A DNA stretch of 64,000 bases from Leptonema illini DSM 21528. GTDB lineage: Bacteria; Spirochaetota; Leptospiria; Leptospirales; Leptonemataceae. Positions 27,244-35,378 of the stretch are shown in pieces. The position numbers and the translations under genes are program-made. The DNA lies in NCBI RefSeq assembly GCF_000243335.1, contig NZ_JH597773.1, forward strand, positions 3,156,156 to 3,220,155, read 5' to 3'. The notes beneath the pieces are model-generated. The model saw nothing but the letters and a program-made list of their open reading frames with translations, did no database searches and was not told where the DNA came from. Within the stretch, counting starts at the first letter, position 1. Each line of letters opens with the position of its first letter.

Positions 27244-28014
27244 ATGTCTTCTTCGGTCATTCTTGTTGTCGAAGACGAACCCGCCATCGCCGATACGATC
27301 TGCACCGCACTGCGCCTTGATGGCTTCACGGCCGTCTCTGTCGGCACGGCAGCGGCGGCGCTTTCCCGCCTTGCAGATGATGTGAGCCTTGCCATCGTCG
27401 ATATCGGATTGCCTGACCGCAGCGGATTCGACCTCTTACGCGAAATACGTAAAGCCTCCTCTGTACCTGTCATGTTGCTTACGGCGCGATCCGAAGAGAT
27501 CGATCGCGTGCTCGGCCTGGAGCTCGGCGCAGACGATTACGTCGTCAAGCCCTTCTCTCCGCGAGAGCTGGTGGCTCGCGTACGTGCCATTCTGCGACGC
27601 ATCTCCACCACGCCTTCGACGCCGACAGGAGAGTCCGGTTCCACCTCTGTCGATTCGCATACGAACCATCAGAAGATCATCGGCCCCTTTCAGATCGATC
27701 GCGGCCGAAAGGTCATCCACTATGCCGGTCAACGACTGCATCTGAGCGCCTATGAATACGGCACGCTTGAGCTGTTCCTTGATCATCCTGGCCAGGTTTT
27801 CTCGCGAGAACAGATCATGGATCGCGTCTGGGCCGATCCCGAAGAGAGCTTTGATCGCGCCGTCGATACGGTTATCAAGAACATCAGAGCGGCGATTCGA
27901 TCGGCGCAGGCCGATACAACCCTTGATCCCATAGAGACAAGGCGCGGCATGGGATACTGTCTTCGCGAAGAGATCGCCCGATTCGAAAGAGAACGCAAAG
28001 AGGGAAGTCGATGA
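27244..28014 (+). CDS. creB: CreB-type OmpR-family response regulator
   Basis: 256 aa. Receiver domain with LVVEDEPAIADTICTALR, phospho-acceptor Asp in IVDIGLPDRSGFDLLR, LTARSEEIDRVLGLELGADD and the KPFSPREL lysine. Winged helix with SREQIMDRVWADPEESFDRAVDTVIKNI and ETRRGMGYCLRE. These blocks match CreB more closely than PhoB or OmpR. A short linker rich in T, S and P separates the domains. It overlaps creC by 4 bases and is followed by creD. Confidence 0.9.
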   Translation: MSSSVILVVEDEPAIADTICTALRLDGFTAVSVGTAAAALSRLADDVSLAIVDIGLPDRSGFDLLREIRKASSVPVMLLTARSEEIDRVLGLELGADDYVVKPFSPRELVARVRAILRRISTTPSTPTGESGSTSVDSHTNHQKIIGPFQIDRGRKVIHYAGQRLHLSAYEYGTLELFLDHPGQVFSREQIMDRVWADPEESFDRAVDTVIKNIRAAIRSAQADTTLDPIETRRGMGYCLREEIARFERERKEGSR

Positions 28015-29440
28015 ACATAAAAAACGGCATGAGCATTCGCCTTCGGTTGAGCATCGGTTTTTTTTTGTCCTTGTCGGCGCCTTTTACTTTCTGATCGATT
28101 CCATCCTCAAAGACATTCGGCCGCGTTATCTTGAAGCGGTTGAAGAAAGCCTGAACGACACGGCGCATCTGCTTGCCTCGCAGATTGAATTGCAGCTTCG
28201 TGACGGACGCATTGATCCGACGCTACTACAGTTAACCTTTCAGCGCATGCAGGAGCGCGAATTCACGGCGAAGATATACGGGCTCGTAAAAACCCGCACT
28301 TCTCTTGACGTCTATATCACCGACGCTCGCGGCATCGTCATCTTCGATTCGACGGGCAAATCCGTCGGCGAAGACTTCTCGCGCTGGAACGACGTAGCCC
28401 GCACCCTGCGCGGAGACTACGGTGCGCGGTCTTCGCGTTCCGACGCCGATGATCCCGCGTCGGGAGCGCTTTTCGTTTCGGCGCCGATCCGGCATGGCGA
28501 TGCGGTGATCGGCGTCTTGACCGTCGTCAAATCCAAAGATAGCGTCACGCCGTTCATCGATCTGGCACGCCGTAAGTTCATCCTTGCCGGATGGATGGCA
28601 GCCGGAGGCATCATTCTCTTCTCCATTTTGATTACGATCTGGATCACCTCGCCCATCAAGCGTCTGCGAACGTATGTGGAGTCGTTACAGAGCGATCATC
28701 CGCTGCCTGTGCCGCGAAGCAGCGGCGAGGTGGGCGAGCTTGCCCGTGCCTTTGAGGCGATGCGGCGAGAACTGGAAGGCCGCCAGTACGTCGAGCGTTA
28801 TGTGCAGACGCTGACGCATGAGATCAAGAGTCCGCTTGCCGCCATCCGCGGATCGGCCGAGATCTTGCAGAGCGATTTAACCGAAGAGGATCGAAAGCGA
28901 ATGCTGCGCCACATCGAAACGGAAAGCGGTCGTATCAACGAGATCATCCAGCGTATGCTCGATCTGTCTACGCTTGAGAATCGCTCACAGCTGCGCGACA
29001 TCGAAGAAATCGCCGTCGCCGACCTTCTTGCCGATATCGCAGTGTCGCTTGAACCGATCGCCCGGCAGCGGCAGATCAAGCTCGACATCAAGGCCGATCA
29101 AATGATCGTAAGGGGGGAACGTTTCTTGATCCGCAAGGCCGTCGAGAATCTCATCCACAACGCCATTGATTTTGCTCCGACATCGTCGACGGTGCGCATC
29201 GCATGCGAACGCCGCCGTGGAACGATCGCCCTGCTCGTCAGTGACGATGGTCCGGGTATTCCCGATTACGCGATAGACCGCATCTTCGAGCGCTTCTATT
29301 CGTTGCCGCGTCCCGAAACGGGACGCAAGAGCACCGGCCTCGGCCTGCCGTTCGTCAAAGAGGTGATGGAGCTTCACGGCGGACGCTGCGAGGTGACCAC
29401 GAACGGACAGACGACGGCTACGCTTCTCTTTCCGGATTGA
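28011..29440 (+). pseudogene. creC: CreC-type sensor histidine kinase, frame broken in a T9 run
   Basis: ATG 28011 overlaps the creB stop (ATGA). The frame MNIKNGMSIRLRLSIGFF hits a stop about 70 bases on. One extra T in the T9 run at 28058-28066 would restore a CreC-like protein of about 476 aa: IGFF, then a membrane helix VLVGAFYFLIDS and DIRPRYLEAVEESLNDTAHLL. The rest is intact: periplasmic sensor to about 155, second membrane helix, HAMP (TSPIKRLRTYVESL), H-box LTHEIKSPLAAIRGSAEIL, N-box NLIHNAIDFAP, G-boxes DDGPGIPDYAIDRIFERFY and KSTGLGLPF. A restart at TTG 28190 would lack the first membrane helix. It is a pseudogene, a phase-variable gene or a sequencing error. Confidence 0.85.
28058..28066 (+). 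repeat. creC: T9 homopolymer at the creC frameshift
   Basis: Nine T within the first membrane helix codons of creC. Ten T would give an uninterrupted reading frame from the ATGA-coupled start to 29440. Confidence 0.9.
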
Positions 29441-29454
29441 GTTCGATAAGAATA

Positions 29455-29470
29455 CTCACAAAAAGCTCAC
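29455..29470 (+). promoter_or_regulatory. Candidate CreB box upstream of creD
   Basis: CTCAC-AAAAAG-CTCAC: two direct pentamers 11 bases apart, 109 bases before the creD start. The E. coli cre tag is TTCAC-N6-TTCAC, with the same spacing and 4 of 5 bases per half. The location before creD fits the known control of creD by CreBC. Confidence 0.55.
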
Positions 29471-29578
29471 AATCCGCCCATCACTTTTTCGAATCCGCTC
29501 AAACTGCGCTCAACGCAGTGCTCGAAATTCTGTGCATATAACGCTGCAGCCAGAGCGCTGCACGCAAGGAGAAACTGT

Positions 29579-30931
29579 ATGACAGATTTTCAAAGCCGCA
29601 TCGGCTTTTCCCCCATGTGGAAGATCTTTTCTATCGGCGTGTTGATTCTCATTCTGCTCATCCCGCTTATGATGGTGCGCTCTCTGATCGACGAACGCAG
29701 CATCCGTTACGATGAGGCGGTGGCCGAGATCAGCTCGCGCTGGGGCAACGAACAATCGTTCTCGGGGCCCATGATCGTAGTTCCCTATACGGAAGTAGTT
29801 AGCCGAGATAAAAACGGTCCAGTGTATGCCTATCGCTCGGCCTATTTTCTGCCCGAAGATCTGAAGATTGAGGGGGCGCTGGAAGCGGAGAAGCGCAAGA
29901 TCTCGATCTATGAGGCCGTCCTGTATTCGGTCAATCTAAAGGTCCAGGGAGTATTCCGTCTGCCTACGGAGGCGTCGCTCAGGGCCGCTTCAGGAGGAGA
30001 AATCACGAAGATACACTGGGATCGCGCCTTCGCCGTCATCGGCATCAGCGATACGCGCGGCATCAAGCAGGATCTTGCGTTTGAATGGGATGGAGCAAGG
30101 CGGTCCTTTCTTCCCGGCACAAATCGCTCGCAGCTTTTCGCCACAGGCCTTCACAGCGCCATCCATCTCGACGGAAAAGGCGGAACGGCTCCCTTTAAGT
30201 TCAATCTGCAACTGCTTGGAAGTCGGTCCCTTTCGTTTACGCCGATCGGTAAATCGACGAACGTGAAGCTTGAAGGCGGATGGGGCGATCCGGGTTTTAC
30301 GGGAGCGCTGCTTCCCGAACCGCGTACGATAACGGATAACCATTTTACCGCCGAATGGAACGCTTCCTATTACGGTCGCAGCTACGGACAGATACTGATC
30401 GATCCCGAGGCCGATGCATCGGGAGCCATAAGCGCCTCTTCTTTCGGCTTCCAGCTCATTCAAACCGTCGATCACTATCAGAAATCCGAACGTGCGGCGA
30501 AATACGGTATCCTGTTTCTTCTGTTAACGTTTACGGCCTTCTTTCTTTTTGAGATCTATACGGGATTGCGGCTGCATCCGCTTCAGTATTTGATGGTCGG
30601 CTCGGCGATGGTCGTCTTCTACCTGCTCTTCGTTTCGCTCTCTGAGCATGTCGTCTTCGTCGTCGCCTACCTGATCGCCGCACTTGCAACGACGGGGCTG
30701 ATCAGCGCCTACGCCGCCGTGATTCTACGGAGTCGCAAACGTGCGGGCATTCTTGCCGGCTTGCTGGCCGCGCTCTACTCGTATCTGTATGTCGTCATGA
30801 CATCTGAAGACAGCGCCCTGCTTCTCGGTTCGATCGCCCTGTTCGGCTTCCTCTCGCTTGTGATGTATCTGACCCGCAAGATCGACTGGTATGCGATGGG
30901 AAAAGCGGCTCCGGCAGGCGCTTTAAAATAA
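29579..30931 (+). CDS. creD: CreD inner-membrane protein
   Basis: 450 aa. One N-terminal membrane helix (FSIGVLILILLIPLMMVRSLIDER), then the CreD start signature RYDEAVAEISSRWG and SFSGPMIVVPY. A periplasmic beta-rich domain follows to about residue 300, including the FSFTPIG-like LSFTPIGKSTNVKLEGGW. The last 140 residues contain about six membrane helices (YGILFLLLTFTAFFLFEIY, LHPLQYLMVGSAMVVFYLL). CreD is linked to envelope integrity and beta-lactam response in other bacteria. AAGGAG precedes the ATG. Confidence 0.92.
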   Translation: MTDFQSRIGFSPMWKIFSIGVLILILLIPLMMVRSLIDERSIRYDEAVAEISSRWGNEQSFSGPMIVVPYTEVVSRDKNGPVYAYRSAYFLPEDLKIEGALEAEKRKISIYEAVLYSVNLKVQGVFRLPTEASLRAASGGEITKIHWDRAFAVIGISDTRGIKQDLAFEWDGARRSFLPGTNRSQLFATGLHSAIHLDGKGGTAPFKFNLQLLGSRSLSFTPIGKSTNVKLEGGWGDPGFTGALLPEPRTITDNHFTAEWNASYYGRSYGQILIDPEADASGAISASSFGFQLIQTVDHYQKSERAAKYGILFLLLTFTAFFLFEIYTGLRLHPLQYLMVGSAMVVFYLLFVSLSEHVVFVVAYLIAALATTGLISAYAAVILRSRKRAGILAGLLAALYSYLYVVMTSEDSALLLGSIALFGFLSLVMYLTRKIDWYAMGKAAPAGALK

Positions 30932-31000
30932 TCCCGTTCATTTAATAAGGGCCATCGAGGCAAGGAGAGGCAGGGTTCCTGATAGCTAACCTCGGACGAC

Positions 31001-31046
31001 GACCGCCGAAAAAGGCCGCACGGTTTTTTTCAGCGGTCTTTTTTTT
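31001..31046 (+). terminator. Rho-independent terminator after creD
   Basis: GACCGC pairs with GCGGTC, extended by AAAAA/TTTTT inside the stem, and is followed by eight T. It separates the creBCD unit from the chemotaxis receptor gene. Confidence 0.75.
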
Positions 31047-31089
31047 AATTGCCTTCTGAATCAAAAGAACGGCGTCCTATACGACGTCT

Positions 31090-33081
31090 ATGGAGCGCTT
31101 TTTTCGCAGAACCGGCATTCGGGTAAAGCTGCTGATTATCCTCGGCCTTTTATCATTGCCGTATCCGGTTTTGATGGGCCTTTTGATACGGCAGCAGAAC
31201 GTTGCCATTCGATTTGCCGAAAAAGAGCTGCTGGGGGCAGAGTTTAACCGGTCTCTTTTTCAACTGTTCTCCAGAGCCGAATCGCAGGGCTTCGTCGAAG
31301 CGGGCGAGCTCAAAGATGTGGACGCACTGAATCGGGAGATGAGCGAGGCGCTGAAGTCCGGCGAACTATGGCAGGCCCTTCGCCCCCTGCTGCTGGCTGC
31401 CGGAGCAGACGAGCGACGACAGCGTTTCCTCGAACTGAATACGCGCGTCGGCGATACGTCCAATCTCATCCTTGACCCTGACCTTGATAGCTACTACGTG
31501 ATGGATATTACGACGATTCGCCTTCCTCTGCTTCTCAAGCGTCTGGGCGAGATCAGCGAACGAAGCGATGAGCTGCTTGCACGCGGAAGCATCACCGATT
31601 CGGAGCGCGAGCAGCTGCTTCTCCAGGAAAGCCTTCTCGAAGAACAGCTACAGGGCATCCTGCATTCGCAACAGACGATCTTCGAGTATAACCCCGAGCT
31701 GCGACCGGCGATGATAGCCGCCCACGGAAAATTCAGCACTCGTATGGACGCCTTCCGGAACCGGCTGGAATTTCTTCTGTTAGAAGAGAAGGCCGATAGG
31801 GCGGGAAGGGCGGCCTTTGAGAAAGCGCGGCGTGAGGCGATCACCGGCATCGTCGATTTTTACATTACAACGTCGCAGCTTCTGGTCATCTTATTGAACA
31901 AACGCATCGACGGGTTCGTCATGCAGCGAAACGTAACGACCGGAATCGTCGCCGTTCTCATCGTTACGAGCGTCGCCCTGACCTTTCTGCTCATCGGTTC
32001 CATTATACGACCGTTGCGCGAGATCGGAAGCCGCATGAACGAAATCGCCGACGGACAGGGCGATCTCACATCAAGGCTCACAGAGGATTTGCCCGATCGC
32101 GATCTATCGGTGCTTGCCGCCGCCTTCAATCGCTTTGTCGGGCGCATTCGCGATATCGTTCTTGAGGCGCGACGCCTCGCCGGCCGACAGGCATCGTCGG
32201 CAGGCGACCTGAAAAGTTCCTCGGAGCATTTCGGCCGTGATATGCAGGCCGAAGCGGCCACTATGGAAGAGATCTCGGCTACGATGGAAGAGATATCTGC
32301 CTCGGCCGATCAGGTCGCTTTTTCAGTCGAGGGAACGGTGCAGGCGACGCACGATCTGATGAAGAGCATGGACCGACTCTCGTCTATTCTCGGTCAGGTG
32401 ACTTCGCTCATAAACCGAACATCGTCGTTAACCGATCAAACGACGGAACAGGCGAATGAAGGCCGACAGGGCATGCAGAGCATCCTTGAAACGATCTCAA
32501 ACATCCAGCAGAGCTCGGCCCTGGTCGACGACATCATCATGATCATTGAAGAAATCGCCGAGCGAATCAACCTGCTTTCGCTGAACGCCGCCATCGAGGC
32601 GGCAAGAGCCGGCGAAGCAGGCCGGGGATTTGCCGTCGTCGCCCAGGAGGTCAGCCGTCTGGCCGACCAGACGAACAGCAGCATCAACGATATCGGCAAT
32701 CTGATCAAAGAAAATGGAGAGAGAATCGAACGCGGTTCGGCGACGATCCGCACGACGGTGCAGACCATCAACGATGTCATCGAAAGCGTCGGCAACATCT
32801 CGCGAAGCGTGCTCGAGATCTCCGCTCTGATTCCAGAAGAAGATCGAATCAAAGATATGGTGAACGCAAGCGCCGGCGATCTGCTGAAACGAGCGACGGG
32901 CATCGAGCAATCTTCAATCGAACAGAAGTCGGCCATCCTCGAAATCACAAAGGCCATCGCCAGTATTAACGACGCAGTACAGCGCAGCGCCCGTCACTCC
33001 ACGCATGTGCTGGAGCGCGCCGTCGATGTCGACTCCGACGCCGGCGAGATGACGAAGCTCGTCGAGAAGTTCCGCACCTGA
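31090..33081 (+). CDS. Methyl-accepting chemotaxis protein
   Basis: 663 aa. Membrane helix 1 at about 10-35 ([21 protein letters not shown]). A long alpha-helical periplasmic domain to about 275 of the NIT-like type, with the [18 protein letters not shown] motif seen in such sensors. Membrane helix 2 at about 278-300, HAMP ([21 protein letters not shown]), then the signalling coiled coil. The hairpin tip is [41 protein letters not shown] in pieces, typical of MCPs that contact CheA/CheW. No C-terminal CheR-docking pentapeptide is seen. Confidence 0.92.
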   Translation: MERFFRRTGIRVKLLIILGLLSLPYPVLMGLLIRQQNVAIRFAEKELLGAEFNRSLFQLFSRAESQGFVEAGELKDVDALNREMSEALKSGELWQALRPLLLAAGADERRQRFLELNTRVGDTSNLILDPDLDSYYVMDITTIRLPLLLKRLGEISERSDELLARGSITDSEREQLLLQESLLEEQLQGILHSQQTIFEYNPELRPAMIAAHGKFSTRMDAFRNRLEFLLLEEKADRAGRAAFEKARREAITGIVDFYITTSQLLVILLNKRIDGFVMQRNVTTGIVAVLIVTSVALTFLLIGSIIRPLREIGSRMNEIADGQGDLTSRLTEDLPDRDLSVLAAAFNRFVGRIRDIVLEARRLAGRQASSAGDLKSSSEHFGRDMQAEAATMEEISATMEEISASADQVAFSVEGTVQATHDLMKSMDRLSSILGQVTSLINRTSSLTDQTTEQANEGRQGMQSILETISNIQQSSALVDDIIMIIEEIAERINLLSLNAAIEAARAGEAGRGFAVVAQEVSRLADQTNSSINDIGNLIKENGERIERGSATIRTTVQTINDVIESVGNISRSVLEISALIPEEDRIKDMVNASAGDLLKRATGIEQSSIEQKSAILEITKAIASINDAVQRSARHSTHVLERAVDVDSDAGEMTKLVEKFRT

Positions 33082-33114
33082 CAGCGCAAGAGCCGCGGGT
33101 GCGGTATTGGTGGT

Positions 33115-34437
33115 TCACGCAGTTCGTTGCAGTTCCTCCCGAGACAGTATTCCGTGATTGGTGAGTTGAGTGCTGACCATGAGCGGCGATACCCCAAAAT
33201 GATCAGCCTCCCTCTGTATGGCTTCGTCTGAATAATCACCGTCAAGATTACCGATCATCTCATGATAAGGGCACAAAAGCTCGGCGGCGAAAGCACGCTG
33301 TAGCTTCTGACGATATGTATAGGCCTGCGTCGCCGGATGCAACCAATCTGATGGGTAGGCAAGGCGATCACAGAGTAATCGAGCTGCCTCAAACCTCTTA
33401 CTCGTGCGATATGGCGATCGAAAAACAATACGGCCTGCCGAACTATTCTCTATCAAAGCAAAACTCATACCGGTATTCCTGTCTGAGAGCGAGGGGCCGT
33501 TTCCAAAAACAGAGGCCGAAGCGCCGACCAGATCACCCAACTCATTGTCCGATATGACGGATGATACCGAGAGCTGCGACCTGAGTTGCGTAGCCAGCCT
33601 CTCTCCTTTCTGGTATGCTTCCATACTCCCAGTATCCAGACCAACTGACTCTACCGTGGCAAGCGGATTGCATTCCGCACCGATCCGACGGCTTTTCTCT
33701 TTGAGTTCCTCAAAGAATTCAATTCGCCTGCAGTAGGCTTGATTCGCTACGACTTCTTCAAACGCGGCAGGGCCCTCCGCGTTTACTTCTGCTTGCCATA
33801 GAATCCATTGCTCATCGCCAAGCTCATCGGGGTCCAGACCGCTCAATGCCTCCAGTTTACGTCGTAAGGAAAGGCTCGGTTCTTCACGCTCATTCTTTAA
33901 TTCATGCCACATTGCACGGAGATTCGTCTGCTTATGGCCGGCCTCTCGCAAACGAGTAAGCACCACCTCGATAAAGTGGTCTATCGAATGCTCAAACGTT
34001 CCCCCTTCAATGGCACGTGAGACATCATTCAGATAACGAAAGACAGGGTTCAAAGGCGTAGATTTCGCCACAATGCTGACATATTTGCCGTCGGAATAGA
34101 GCGTAATATCGGGCCAGATATAGCCACCGCCAATATTCCTCATTGAATGAGCCATATTCCAGCCTGTGAAGTCCGCAGAGTTGCCGCTCAGATCTTTCCA
34201 TCTTGGCTCATAACGGATTCGCCACCAGTTCCAGGCCAACCATTCGGCGAGGTGATACGCCGAAAGTAGCGGGGCCTGCCGTGAAGCGCCCGTAAGGACA
34301 TCAAGGCCCTCCGTGCAATTGCGCCCATCCAGAATGATTTTCACGGCAGCGCTGGCGATCCGCTCTTCAGGTTCGCCAGCGTCCACGGCAACCCAATCCG
34401 GCTCAATATCGAAACTCACTGACATCTCCTTCTCCAT
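33115..34437 (-). CDS. ImmA/IrrE-like protein with the HExxH motif replaced
   Basis: 440 aa. The last 130 residues follow the ImmA/IrrE layout (RFEAARLLCDRL, QKLQRAFAAELLCP, DEAIQREADHFGVSPLMVST, NHGIL). At the HExxH position it reads ARLLCDRL, with no zinc-binding histidines, so it is probably not a peptidase. The N-terminal 230 residues form a separate conserved-looking region (LLSAYHLAEWLAWNWWRIRY, GWNMAHSMRNIGGGYIWPDI). The start overlaps the preceding small gene by 22 bases, so the two form one unit. I recall similar proteins annotated only as hypothetical or ImmA/IrrE. Function unknown; a toxin, sensor or defence role is speculation. Confidence 0.65.
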   Translation of the reverse strand: MEKEMSVSFDIEPDWVAVDAGEPEERIASAAVKIILDGRNCTEGLDVLTGASRQAPLLSAYHLAEWLAWNWWRIRYEPRWKDLSGNSADFTGWNMAHSMRNIGGGYIWPDITLYSDGKYVSIVAKSTPLNPVFRYLNDVSRAIEGGTFEHSIDHFIEVVLTRLREAGHKQTNLRAMWHELKNEREEPSLSLRRKLEALSGLDPDELGDEQWILWQAEVNAEGPAAFEEVVANQAYCRRIEFFEELKEKSRRIGAECNPLATVESVGLDTGSMEAYQKGERLATQLRSQLSVSSVISDNELGDLVGASASVFGNGPSLSDRNTGMSFALIENSSAGRIVFRSPYRTSKRFEAARLLCDRLAYPSDWLHPATQAYTYRQKLQRAFAAELLCPYHEMIGNLDGDYSDEAIQREADHFGVSPLMVSTQLTNHGILSREELQRTA

Positions 34438-34841
34438 TCGGCCTGGACAACAATGCTCATTTCATCTTCGCTGTCGAGCGGATACCCATGGTAGCACCCC
34501 GAACCATTTCTATCGGTTTTCGCTTCGAAAACTTCCCCTTCATTATTAACGGCCCAGATGAACTTTGGAAAGCCCGTGCCATCGGGTTCGCTCATCATAC
34601 ACATCTGGATTCCGGCTTTCAACAGGCTGGCCGCTTCACGAGGCGCGAGTCTTCTGTTTACATCACAGATTGATTTTTCAGGCCGCGGCTCCATGCGAGA
34701 GAAACCGTACTCGACAGGGTTCTTTTTATGGTGAGCGCTGCCCGTGTAGCGAACACGTTCCGCCAGCCCGTTCAGATAATCAGCTCCGTAGTTACTCTGA
34801 TCACAGAGCCTGCGCCGGGGATTACTGCTCTGTCTGCGCAC
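34416..34841 (-). CDS. Conserved small protein paired with the ImmA-like gene
   Basis: 141 aa if it starts at GTG 34841, which has GGAG 10 bases upstream. The frame is open to TTG 34892. Recognisable blocks are YTGSAHHKKNPVEYGF, a cysteine in EKSICDVNRRLAPREAASLL, FPKFIWAVNNEGEVFEAKTD and GCYHGYPLDSEDEM. The HHK and YHGYPL blocks look like active or binding sites. I know of no assigned function. The tight overlap with the ImmA-like gene means they are probably made together. Confidence 0.6.
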   Translation of the reverse strand: MRRQSSNPRRRLCDQSNYGADYLNGLAERVRYTGSAHHKKNPVEYGFSRMEPRPEKSICDVNRRLAPREAASLLKAGIQMCMMSEPDGTGFPKFIWAVNNEGEVFEAKTDRNGSGCYHGYPLDSEDEMSIVVQAEWRRRCQ

Positions 34842-34970
34842 CGTTGACGGTCTCCATAGCCATACAATGCCAGTCAGCCCGAAACGAGTCAAGTCGAATC
34901 ATCATGTACGCCCTCCCCGACCAATTTGCGATTGCAGGCCCGGGCACTCTCTACGAACTGCCACTTCAGA

Positions 34971-35282
34971 ATGGAACATTTTGATAACGTTCGCCTTGTT
35001 CCGAAGGCGAATATCTATGACGGCGGCAAGTGCGTCAGCCACACCTTCTACTCAGAAGACTGGAAGAAAAAGACGGCCGGGGTGATGTTCCCGGCGACGC
35101 ATCATTTCAATACCGAAGAACCCGAACGCATGGACGTCATCGAAGGCCAGTGCCGCGTGCGCCTTGCCGGCGAGACGGACTGGAAGGAATACCAGAAGGG
35201 CGAGTTCTTTGACGTGCCGGGACACAGCTCTTTCGATATCGAGATTATCGAGACGATGCATTACATCTGCCACTTCGGCTGA
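34971..35282 (+). CDS. ppnP: Pyrimidine/purine nucleoside phosphorylase PpnP (DUF1255)
   Basis: 103 aa from ATG 34971, the usual PpnP length. A single cupin: AGVMFPATHHFNTEEPERMD, VIEGQCRVRLAGETDWKEY, GEFFDVPGHSSFDIEI. These match YaiE/PpnP block by block. It splits nucleosides with phosphate to a base and ribose-1-phosphate. It stands alone between two minus-strand units. Confidence 0.9.
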   Translation: MEHFDNVRLVPKANIYDGGKCVSHTFYSEDWKKKTAGVMFPATHHFNTEEPERMDVIEGQCRVRLAGETDWKEYQKGEFFDVPGHSSFDIEIIETMHYICHFG

Positions 35283-35353
35283 TGTCTCTGCCGCGATTTA
35301 CTGTCGCACTGGCGGTGACTATCGGACGCCAGGTGGAAGATTTCGGCCTTTCA

Positions 35354-35378
35354 GGCGCCTTCATTCTAAGAGGGCGCC
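35354..35378 (-). terminator. Hairpin at the 3' end of the PAS-GGDEF-EAL gene
   Basis: GGCGCC-N13-GGCGCC, extended by TTTC/GAAA outside. It overlaps the stop at 35361-35363. It lacks a T-run on either side, so it may slow or protect the convergent transcripts rather than end them. Confidence 0.3.
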
